Source: JBEKHI01 sp050012355
GTDB taxonomy: Bacteria; Actinomycetota; Actinomycetes; Streptosporangiales; Streptosporangiaceae
Assembly: GCA_050012355.1 (NCBI GenBank)
Contig: JBEKHI010000196.1
Span: forward strand, 1 to 14,974
Direction of reading: 5' to 3'
DNA: 14,974 nt
A program made the translations under genes and the position numbers. Numbering within the stretch: the first letter of the stretch is position 1; each line of letters opens with the position of its first letter. Shown here piece by piece: positions 5,781 to 12,327 of the stretch. Below the pieces are notes generated by a model. It was not told where the DNA came from and made no database searches. It saw nothing but the letters and a program-made list of their open reading frames with translations.

Positions 5781-5786
5781 AAGGAG
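5781..5786 (+). promoter_or_regulatory. Consensus ribosome binding site of the S53 gene
   Basis: AAGGAG lies four bases before ATG 5791. It is the best Shine-Dalgarno match noted in the window and fixes the start of the S53 peptidase. Confidence 0.85.
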
Positions 5787-5790
5787 CGGT

Positions 5791-7236
5791 ATGCGGCTGA
5801 CCTACGGCGCGGTGGCGTTGGCCACTGCGGCGGTCGCGGTTGCCGCCGCGCTGCCCGCCGCCACCGCCGCAGTGCAGGTCGCCGCAAAGACGCAGGCCGC
5901 CGCCAGCAAACAAGCCACCAGCGCGCAGGCCGCGAACAGGCAGGCTGCCGCGGGTGAGCTACTGCCAGAAGTCGCCACCGCGCCGCGGATTACCGGCGGC
6001 TGGGAGGCACCCACCACTATCGCGGACTGTGTGCAGAGCGCCAAGGTCCGGTGCTACTCGCCGCTGCAGTACCAGGTCGCCTACGATCTTGGCCCGCTGT
6101 ACGCCGAGGGCATTACGGGCAAGGGCGAGACGATAGCGATCATCGAGTCGTTCGGCTCGCCGACGATCCGCCACGATCTCACGGTGTTCGACAAGCAGTG
6201 GAACCTGCCGAACCCGGTGCTCAACATCCTGACCGCCGGCAAGATCCCCGCGTTCAACGCGAAGAACCCGGAGATGATCTCCTGGGCGCAGGAGACCTCG
6301 CTCGACGTCGAGTACGCGCACGCGCTCGCGCCCGGCGCGACCATCGATCTCGTCGAGACCCCGGTCCCGGAGACCGAGGGACTGGAGGGTTTCCCGGCGA
6401 TCGTCAGGGCCGAGCAGGTACTCATCAACCTCGACAAGGTGGATGTGATCAGCCAGAGTTTCGGCGCGACCGAGGACACGCTCCCCGGTTTCGGTAGCGG
6501 GGATTTCAGTGCGCTGGCCGATATGCGCACCGCGTTCACCGACGCGGCGGCGCACCACGTCACGGTGCTCGCCGCGTCCGGTGACACCGGCGCCACCGCG
6601 CCCGGACCGGATGGCGTCACGCTGCTGAAGCAGCGGGCCGTTTCCTGGCCCGCGTCCGACCCGCTGGTGACCGCCGTCGGCGGTACCCAACTGACGCTCA
6701 GCCAGTCTGGCAGCCGGACCGCCCCGGACGCGGTATGGAACGACGGATATGGCGCCAGCGGCGGCGGCCAGTCGCAGATCTTCTCGGCACCGCTGTTCCA
6801 GTCCGGCGTCGAGTCGGTGACCGGTGACCACCGGGGCGTCCCTGACATCGCGATGTCCGCGGCGGTAAACGGCGCGGCCTGGACCTACGGCTCCTACGCC
6901 GGCACCAAGGACGCCTGGCAGCTTTTCGGTGGCACCAGCGAGGCGACCCCGCTGTTCGCCGGGATCGTCGCCCTCGCCGACCAGGTGGCCGGGCATCCGC
7001 TTGGCGACATCAACTCGGCGCTGTACGCGCTGGGCGAGCAAGACGATCCCGCCCGGACCGGCATCATCCCGGTCACCAAGGGCGACAACTCCTACAGCGG
7101 GGTCAGCGGATACCGAGCCGGGTCCGGGTACACGCTCACCGATGGCTGGGGGACCGTCGACGCGGCCGTGTTCGTCCCCGCGCTCGCGCACTACACCCCC
7201 GTGCAGGCGGTCTTGCTGCGCGCGGTGTCCGGTTAG
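5791..7236 (+). CDS. Secreted S53 (sedolisin / kumamolisin) family serine-carboxyl peptidase
   Basis: A 481-residue exported peptidase, acting outside the cell and, by family, best at acidic pH. Residues 1-27 are a signal peptide, then an Ala/Gln-rich segment (28-55). The catalytic domain runs from about 62 to 465. The S53 residues are visible: E168 and D172 in WAQETSLDVEYAHALAPGA, oxyanion D265 in LAASGDTGA, and nucleophile S383 in FGGTSEATPLFAG. The C-terminal GYTLTDGWGTVD (447-457) fits the calcium-binding end. The large Pro-kumamolisin activation domain is absent; only about 35 residues separate the signal peptide from the catalytic core. The start is fixed by AAGGAG at 5781. The LMW phosphatase begins nine bases after the stop, which suggests co-transcription. 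The genomic link between a secreted protease and an intracellular repair pair may be incidental. Confidence 0.92.
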   Translation: MRLTYGAVALATAAVAVAAALPAATAAVQVAAKTQAAASKQATSAQAANRQAAAGELLPEVATAPRITGGWEAPTTIADCVQSAKVRCYSPLQYQVAYDLGPLYAEGITGKGETIAIIESFGSPTIRHDLTVFDKQWNLPNPVLNILTAGKIPAFNAKNPEMISWAQETSLDVEYAHALAPGATIDLVETPVPETEGLEGFPAIVRAEQVLINLDKVDVISQSFGATEDTLPGFGSGDFSALADMRTAFTDAAAHHVTVLAASGDTGATAPGPDGVTLLKQRAVSWPASDPLVTAVGGTQLTLSQSGSRTAPDAVWNDGYGASGGGQSQIFSAPLFQSGVESVTGDHRGVPDIAMSAAVNGAAWTYGSYAGTKDAWQLFGGTSEATPLFAGIVALADQVAGHPLGDINSALYALGEQDDPARTGIIPVTKGDNSYSGVSGYRAGSGYTLTDGWGTVDAAVFVPALAHYTPVQAVLLRAVSG

Positions 7237-7245
7237 CCTGAGGGC

Positions 7246-7731
7246 ATGTCATCCCTGCCGCCGCCCCGTGACCCGGGCGGCCCCTACCGGATATGCGTGG
7301 TCTGCCTGGGCAACATCTGCCGGTCGCCGATGGCCGAGGCGGTGCTGCGCGCCCACGCGGGCCCCAACGTCATCGTGGACAGTGCGGGCACCGGTGACTG
7401 GCACATCGGGGAGCCGATGAACACCCGCGCGCTGACCCAGCTCACCCGGCGAGGCTACGACGGCGAGGCGCACCGCGCCCGGCAGATCGACGCTTCCTGG
7501 CTGACTGAACGCGACGTTATGATCGCCATGGATTCCGCCAACTACGCAGACCTGCAGGCGATGGCACGCGCGGTACCCGGCGCGGCCGAGCGGATCATGA
7601 AATTTGGTGATATCGGCGAGCTGGGCGGCGCGGACATCCCCGACCCGTACGGCGGTGGCGCCGCCGACTTCGCGAAGGTGCTCGACATGCTCGAGACGGC
7701 CGCGCCGCGAATCCTCGCCGGTCTTGAGTAA
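7246..7731 (+). CDS. Low-molecular-weight protein-tyrosine-phosphatase family protein
   Basis: A 161-residue cytoplasmic phosphatase. The P-loop C-x5-R-S is VCLGNICRSPMAE, with nucleophile C20 and R26. The SAGTGDWHIGEPMN segment (46-59) is family-typical and the general acid is D133 in IPDPYGG. The length is normal for the family. It could be a PtpA-like tyrosine phosphatase. However, the next gene, six bases after the stop, is a fructosamine/ribulosamine kinase. A human LMW-PTP has been described as having protein-ribulosamine-5-phosphatase activity, so a small-molecule or glycated-protein substrate is an equally good inference. ATG 7246 follows the S53 stop by nine bases with only a poor GAGGG in front, suggesting translation coupled to the upstream gene. 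Confidence 0.93.
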   Translation: MSSLPPPRDPGGPYRICVVCLGNICRSPMAEAVLRAHAGPNVIVDSAGTGDWHIGEPMNTRALTQLTRRGYDGEAHRARQIDASWLTERDVMIAMDSANYADLQAMARAVPGAAERIMKFGDIGELGGADIPDPYGGGAADFAKVLDMLETAAPRILAGLE

Positions 7732-7736
7732 GACAC

Positions 7737-8465
7737 TTGGGTAAGACATTCGTCAAGTCGGCGCCCGCCAGCAGCCTCGCCGCCGAGGCGAACGGGCTGC
7801 GCTGGCTGGCGGCGGCCGACGGCGGGGTCCCGGTCCCCGAGGTGCTCGCCGCCGACGAGCACCGGCTGGTCACCCAGTACCTGCCGCCGGAAAAACCCAC
7901 CCGGGCGATGGCCACCGAGTTCGGCGCGCGGCTGGCGAGGACGCACGCCGCTGGCGCGGATGGTTACGGCGCGCCATGGCCCGGCTGGATCGCGAGCCTC
8001 CCGCTGGACAACGAGCCCGGCACGTCGTGGCCGGACTGGTACGCCGAACGTCGCCTAGCGCCCTACCTGCGCCGCGCCGCCGACGCCGGCGTCCTGACCA
8101 GCTCCGACGTGCGGCTCGTGGAAGAAGTCATCGACCGGATCAGCGAGCTGGCCGGGCCGCCCGAGCCGCCGTCCAGGATTCACGGTGACCTGTGGTCAGG
8201 GAACGTGCTGTGGTCCGGCGGCCAGGGCTGGCTGATCGATCCGGCGGCCCACGGCGGGCATCGGGAGACCGATCTGGCGATGCTCGCGCTGTTTGGCGAA
8301 CCGCGGCTGGACGGGATCCTGGAGGGGTACGGCCCGCTCGCCGACGGCTGGCGGCAGCGGATCCCGCTGCATCAGCTGCACCCGCTCCTGGTGCACGTCT
8401 GCCTGTTCGGTGCCGGCTATCGCGGGCAACTGCTATCGGCCGCCCGCGCCGCGCTGCGCGGTTAG
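7737..8465 (+). CDS. Fructosamine kinase family protein (FN3K / ribulosamine kinase-like)
   Basis: A 242-residue kinase with the aminoglycoside-phosphotransferase-like fold. The visible core is K4 or K7 and E18 (FVKSAPASSLAAEANGLRWL) for ATP binding, the catalytic loop RIHGDLWSGNVLW (H149, D151, N156) and WLIDPAAHGGHRETDLAML with metal-binding D168. Family members phosphorylate ketoamines on glycated proteins at C3, making them unstable so the lysine is freed. The start must be TTG 7737, since an in-frame stop (7725-7727) blocks any extension and the next candidate is far inside. The protein therefore lacks the first ~30 residues (glycine-rich loop region) of longer homologues; short forms seem to occur in actinobacteria. 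An 8-base direct repeat (7728-7735, 7741-7748) surrounds the start. It is likely in operon with the phosphatase. Confidence 0.87.
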   Translation: MGKTFVKSAPASSLAAEANGLRWLAAADGGVPVPEVLAADEHRLVTQYLPPEKPTRAMATEFGARLARTHAAGADGYGAPWPGWIASLPLDNEPGTSWPDWYAERRLAPYLRRAADAGVLTSSDVRLVEEVIDRISELAGPPEPPSRIHGDLWSGNVLWSGGQGWLIDPAAHGGHRETDLAMLALFGEPRLDGILEGYGPLADGWRQRIPLHQLHPLLVHVCLFGAGYRGQLLSAARAALRG

Positions 8466-8481
8466 ATCAGGGCTTCCGCGC
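8456..8481. terminator. Hairpin at the FN3K / DUF574 convergent junction
   Basis: GCGCGG (8456-8461) and CCGCGC (8476-8481) pair around a 14-base loop that contains the stop codons of both convergent genes (8463-8465 and 8467-8469). There is no U-tail. It is a plausible but weak bidirectional terminator. Confidence 0.35.
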
Positions 8482-9276
8482 GACGCCGCACCACAGGGTC
8501 GTCGGGCTTCGCGATTCGAGTTCGCTGTCAGGACGCCAGTCGGGTACCCGGACCACGCCCGGCTCGACCAGTTCGAGTCCGTCGAAGAAGCGGGTTACCT
8601 CCGCGTGGGTGCGCAGTGTGGCTCGCTCGGGGGTGTGCGCGTTGAATCGCTCGATCATCTTGTTCGCCGCGTCCGGCGACAGGTCGCTGGCGGCGTGCGA
8701 GAGGACCAGGAAGCTTCCCGACGGGACGGCCGATGTCAGACGGGCTAGCACCCCGGCGGGGTCGTCGTTCGCACTGAGGAAGTGCAGGACGGCCATCAGC
8801 ATGATCGCGACTGGCTGGCCGAAGTCCAGCGTGCGCACCGCCTCGGCCAGGATCTTTTCCGGGTCGCGAAGGTCGGCCTCGGCGTAGGTCGTGGCGCCCT
8901 CCGGCGAACTGCGCAGCAAGGCACGCGCATGGGATAGGACCATCGGGTCGTTGTCCACGTAGACGATGCGGCTCTCCGGCGCCTCCGACTGAGCTACCTC
9001 GTGGGTGTTGTTCGCCGTCGGCAGGCCGGTACCGATGTCAAGGAACTGGCGGATGCCCTCGGTTCCGGTCAGGTACCGCACCGCGCGAGCGAGAAACGCC
9101 CGGTTGGCCCGTGCGGACATCCGTATTCCGGGGTAGGCGGCGATGGTCTCATCACCAGCGATCCGATCAGCCTCGAAGTTGTCCTTGCCGCCAAGCCAGT
9201 AGTTGTAAATCCTGGCTGGATGCGCCACGTGGGCGTTGAAACCGAGGTCGTCAGCCGTCACCGCCGGGCCCTTCAT
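8467..9276 (-). CDS. DUF574-type S-adenosyl methyltransferase
   Basis: A 269-residue Rossmann-fold SAM-dependent methyltransferase of the actinobacterial DUF574 / Methyltransf_19 family. The family signature PARIYNYWLGGKDNFEADR is at residues 20-38. Motif I is FLDIGTGLPT (78-87), the ribose-binding acidic strand is IVYVDNDPMV (104-113), and AEADLRDPEKIL (132-143) and MLMAVLHFL (159-167) follow. The family is greatly expanded in Streptomyces and relatives, often beside WhiJ-like regulators and DUF397 proteins, but its substrates are unknown. Here it stands alone: no XRE regulator or DUF397 gene is adjacent. ATG 9276 gives the usual N-terminus and no Shine-Dalgarno sequence is visible. The gene converges on the FN3K gene with one base between stops. 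Two CACTAAA repeats lie just upstream. Confidence 0.9.
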   Translation of the reverse strand: MKGPAVTADDLGFNAHVAHPARIYNYWLGGKDNFEADRIAGDETIAAYPGIRMSARANRAFLARAVRYLTGTEGIRQFLDIGTGLPTANNTHEVAQSEAPESRIVYVDNDPMVLSHARALLRSSPEGATTYAEADLRDPEKILAEAVRTLDFGQPVAIMLMAVLHFLSANDDPAGVLARLTSAVPSGSFLVLSHAASDLSPDAANKMIERFNAHTPERATLRTHAEVTRFFDGLELVEPGVVRVPDWRPDSELESRSPTTLWCGVARKP

Positions 9277-9478
9277 AGTTGAAGCGATTCACTAAAAATT
9301 AGCATGGACCACTAAACAGGCGGCCCTGGGATACCCCTAACCGTAAGAAGTCTGATACCCGGGGCGAGCGCTGGATGCAAGGCCGAGCACCTGGGCACTA
9401 GGTAAGGAAATCGGCAAAGCGGTGCGTCTGGGTGCCGGGGGCTGGCGGGGGGTTCCCGCGTCGTCTAGCTTGAGGAAT
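9277..9478. promoter_or_regulatory. Divergent intergenic region with CACTAAA direct repeats
   Basis: This 202-bp gap separates the divergent DUF574 and QsuB-like genes. CACTAAA occurs at 9290-9296 and 9310-9316, exactly 20 bp apart, so on the same face of the helix, 14-40 bp upstream of the DUF574 ATG. This is a possible binding site. No convincing -35/-10 pair was found for either gene. A weak TAGCTT (9466-9471) lies too close to the QsuB start to be persuasive. Confidence 0.35.
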
Positions 9479-11224
9479 ATGCGCAAGTCGATCGCTACGG
9501 TCTCGGTCAGCGGCACGCTCACAGCCAAGCTCGACGCGATCGCGGCGGCGGAGTTCGACGCCGTCGAGATCTTCGAGAACGACCTGATCGGCTGCCCGCT
9601 GTCACCGGAGCAGATCCGGGCATATGCCGATGACCGAGGTCTCGGTATCGACCTGTACCAGCCGTTTCGCGACTTCGAGGCGATGCCGGCCGAGGATTTC
9701 CGGCACAACCTGCGCCGCGCGGAGCGCAAGTTCGAGCTGATGGCGAAGCTCGGCACTGACCTGTTGCTGGTCTGCTCGAACGTCTCGCCGCGGTCGGTGG
9801 ACGACGATGACCTGGCCGCCGGGCAGCTTTACGAGCTGGCGACCCAGGCCGCCGAGCACGGAATCCGGATCGCGTACGAGGCGCTGGCCTGGGGCCGGCA
9901 CGTCAGCGGCTACCAGCACTCGTGGGAGATCGTGCGGAAGGCGGACCATCCGAACCTGGGTCTGTGCCTGGACAGCTTCCACATCCTGTCCAGGGGACAC
10001 GACCCGGCGCCGATCCGCGACATCCCCGGTTCCAAGATCTTCTTCCTGCAGCTCGCCGACGCGCCGGTGCTCGGGATGGACGTGCTGTCCTGGAGCAGGC
10101 ACCATCGGTGTTTCCCTGGTCAAGGGGCGTTCGACCTGACCAGTCTGGTCGGCCACACGCTGGCCGCGGGTTACCGGGGACCGCTGTCGCTGGAGGTTTT
10201 CAACGACGTCTTCCGGCAGGCCGACGGGGTAAGGACCGCCGACGACGCTTTCCGGTCGCTGCTGCTGCTCGAGGAAACCCTGGGCCTGTTCGATCCGGGT
10301 CCGCCCGCGTCGATCCCCGGGTACGCGTTCGCCGGTGTGTCAGGAAGCGAGGCGGTCCGTGACATCCTGCGCGGTCTCGGGTTCAAGCCGGTCGGCGAGC
10401 ACCGGTCCGAGCTGTGGGCGGCCGGTGCGGCCCGGGTGGTGGTCACCCCGGAACCGGGTCCGCCGCTGGTGTCGGCGGTCGGCCTGGCTACCGACGACCC
10501 GGCCGCCGCGACCGCTCGCGCCGCCGCGTACGGTGCCGCCTCCGAACCCGGCGAGCCGCCGTCGGCCGCGAATGGGCAGACCGCGCTGCTGTTCTGCGGC
10601 CCGGACTGGCAGTCGGACTTCGGCGTCGTTTCGCCTGATGCGGGACTGCTGACCGGCATCGATCACGTGGCGCTGCCGGTTCCCCACGACCGCTTCGACG
10701 AGGAAGCGCTGTTCCTGCGGGCGATCCTCGGCCTGTTCCCGGCCGGGAGTGCCGACCTGGCCGACCCGCATGGCTTGATCCGCAGCCGCGCCTATTGCTC
10801 CGCCGACGGTTTGCGCATCGCCGTCAACATGCCGCCGCCGGGAGGCTTCCCCGGCACCCAGCACGTCGCCTTCGGCTGCAGCGACATCTGGGCGGCGGCC
10901 GCCGCGTCGGAGCGTCGCCTCGCCATCCCGCACAACTATTACGACGACCTGTCTGCTCGCTACGAACTGCCCGATGAGACGCTCGCCCGGATGCGTGACC
11001 TTGACATCCTCTACGACCGGGACGGAGCGGCGGAGTACTGGCACTTTTACACCCAGAGCATGGGCGAACGCTTGTTCTTCGAGGTGGTCCAGCGCACTCC
11101 CGGCTACGACGGGCTAGGCGCGGTCAATGCCCACGTTCGCATGGCGGCCCAGGCCGCCTTCCCGCGAAGGCGGCGGGGGAGTCACGTGTACAGGGTGAAG
11201 TCGGGGACGGAGCCGGTCAGGTAG
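9479..11224 (+). CDS. qsuB: Two-domain 3-dehydroshikimate dehydratase (sugar isomerase-like TIM barrel + HPPD-like VOC domain)
   Basis: A 581-residue protein that looks homologous along its whole length to Corynebacterium QsuB and Pseudomonas QuiC1, which turn 3-dehydroshikimate into protocatechuate for the beta-ketoadipate pathway. The N-terminal AP-endonuclease-2/xylose-isomerase-like barrel (1-275) begins MRKSIATVSVSGTL and carries the four metal ligands: E134 (IAYEALAWG), D165 (CLDSFHILSRG), Q191 (LQLADAP) and E239 (LSLEVFND). The C-terminal half is HPPD-like, with two VOC modules and a complete facial triad H396 (IDHVAL), H462 (QHVAFG) and E535 (LFFEVV). In characterised members the role of this half is unclear. 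ATG 9479 matches the family N-terminus; GAGGA (9472-9476) lies just upstream at short spacing. The last ~25 residues (FPRRRR onward) are not family-like, cross a hairpin and overlap the convergent gene by 43 bp. No other quinate or protocatechuate genes are in the window. Confidence 0.9.
   Translation: MRKSIATVSVSGTLTAKLDAIAAAEFDAVEIFENDLIGCPLSPEQIRAYADDRGLGIDLYQPFRDFEAMPAEDFRHNLRRAERKFELMAKLGTDLLLVCSNVSPRSVDDDDLAAGQLYELATQAAEHGIRIAYEALAWGRHVSGYQHSWEIVRKADHPNLGLCLDSFHILSRGHDPAPIRDIPGSKIFFLQLADAPVLGMDVLSWSRHHRCFPGQGAFDLTSLVGHTLAAGYRGPLSLEVFNDVFRQADGVRTADDAFRSLLLLEETLGLFDPGPPASIPGYAFAGVSGSEAVRDILRGLGFKPVGEHRSELWAAGAARVVVTPEPGPPLVSAVGLATDDPAAATARAAAYGAASEPGEPPSAANGQTALLFCGPDWQSDFGVVSPDAGLLTGIDHVALPVPHDRFDEEALFLRAILGLFPAGSADLADPHGLIRSRAYCSADGLRIAVNMPPPGGFPGTQHVAFGCSDIWAAAAASERRLAIPHNYYDDLSARYELPDETLARMRDLDILYDRDGAAEYWHFYTQSMGERLFFEVVQRTPGYDGLGAVNAHVRMAAQAAFPRRRRGSHVYRVKSGTEPVR
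11153..11174. terminator. Hairpin at the qsuB / DszC-like overlapping junction
   Basis: GCCGCCTTC (11153-11161) and GAAGGCGGC (11166-11174) form a perfect 9-bp stem with a CCGC loop. For the minus-strand operon it lies eight bases after the last stop. For qsuB it is still inside the reading frame, 48 bases before the stop. There is no U-tail. Confidence 0.55.
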
Positions 11225-12327
11225 TGCAGGCCCACCTCGCGGCGCTTGTAGGCGACCGGGTCGTGCAGGGTATGGGTGCGGACGTCGCGCCAGAAGCGGT
11301 CGAAGCCGTACCGGTTGGCGGTCGACCTGGCGCCGGTCACCTCGAAGATCTTGGACGTGACATCGAGCGCGGTGTCCGTCGAGACCACCTTCAGCGCCGC
11401 GACCTTGACCGCCAGCTCGCCGCGTTCTTCCCAGGTCAGAGTCGGCACCAAAGCGGCATCAAGCTCAGCGGCCACCGCGTCGGCGAGTGCCGCGACGGCC
11501 GCGAGCCGCGCCACGTGATCCCCGTACGCGGCGAGCACGTACGGCTCGTCGGTCACCGAAGCCTGGCCGCCGAGCACCCACGGCCGTGACGCCTGGCGCG
11601 TGTAAGCGCGCGCGGTGGCGAGTGCCCCCTCGGCGATGCCCAGGTACAGGTGGCCGAACACAGCCTGGATCGCCGGCGTGATAGCCGACGCTAGCGGCGT
11701 GGGTTCCGAGAGCGAACCAATCACGTTCTCGTGCGGCACCTCGACATCGTGGAACGTCACCGAGCCGCTCGCGGACAGCCGCATCCCGAGGTTGTCCCAG
11801 TCCCTGCCGAACTCGACTCCCCGGGCGTTCGCGCGCACCGCCAGCAGGAAGAGGTCCGCGCCGTCAGACCCCGTCACGGCGATGACATCGCCGACGGACG
11901 CGCCGGTAGCGAATGTCTTGCTCCCGTTCAGCAGGTAACCGCGCGGGTCGGGGGTGAGCGTCAGGTCCGGCTCGATGGGGTTCACCGCGTCGCCCCATAG
12001 CCACTGGTGCTCGGCGGTCGGCCGCGCCCAGCGGTCCTGGACCGACGCGTCGCCGACCAGCCACAGGTTCGCGGAGTTCACGTAGTGATAGCCGAGAAGC
12101 TGAGCGATCGATCCGTCGGCGCGGGCGAGAGTCCGTACTACGGCGAGCGCCGTACGCCAGCCTTCCCCCGCACCCCCGTATTCCTTCGATATCAAAACGC
12201 CGGGCAGCTCCGCCTTCCTGAGCAGCTCCGCCTCGGCGACCGGCGAGGCGGTGGCGTCGTCCCGCTCAACCGCGTCCGCCGCCAGCGCCTCGGCGACCTC
12301 GCCGGCCCGTGCGATCCAGTCGGTCAT
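11182..12327 (-). CDS. DszC-like acyl-CoA-dehydrogenase-fold monooxygenase (third gene of the organosulfur operon)
   Basis: A 381-residue flavoprotein of the acyl-CoA dehydrogenase fold, in the monooxygenase branch that includes DszC and SfnC. Visible landmarks are LPGVLISKEYGGAGEGW (41-57), LLNGSKTFATGAS (132-144), DWDNLGMRLSASGSVTFHDVEVP (176-198) and the branch-typical C-terminal RDVRTHTLHDPVAYKRREVG (347-366). In that branch the C-terminal basic/His segment contributes to the flavin site, and I see no support for a CoA-type dehydrogenase. The expected reaction is FMNH2- and O2-dependent oxygenation of a sulfur compound, needing a separate flavin reductase that is not in this window. Its ATG follows the upstream stop directly (TAGATG), implying translational coupling. 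Its 3' end overlaps qsuB by 43 bp in antisense. Confidence 0.85.
   Translation of the reverse strand: MTDWIARAGEVAEALAADAVERDDATASPVAEAELLRKAELPGVLISKEYGGAGEGWRTALAVVRTLARADGSIAQLLGYHYVNSANLWLVGDASVQDRWARPTAEHQWLWGDAVNPIEPDLTLTPDPRGYLLNGSKTFATGASVGDVIAVTGSDGADLFLLAVRANARGVEFGRDWDNLGMRLSASGSVTFHDVEVPHENVIGSLSEPTPLASAITPAIQAVFGHLYLGIAEGALATARAYTRQASRPWVLGGQASVTDEPYVLAAYGDHVARLAAVAALADAVAAELDAALVPTLTWEERGELAVKVAALKVVSTDTALDVTSKIFEVTGARSTANRYGFDRFWRDVRTHTLHDPVAYKRREVGLHYLTGSVPDFTLYT

Noticed and set aside
5959..7191. A 410-codon open frame on the minus strand, antisense to the S53 peptidase
   Set aside because: Arg/Gly/Asp-rich composition without motifs; the plus frame has an ideal ribosome binding site and all S53 catalytic residues.
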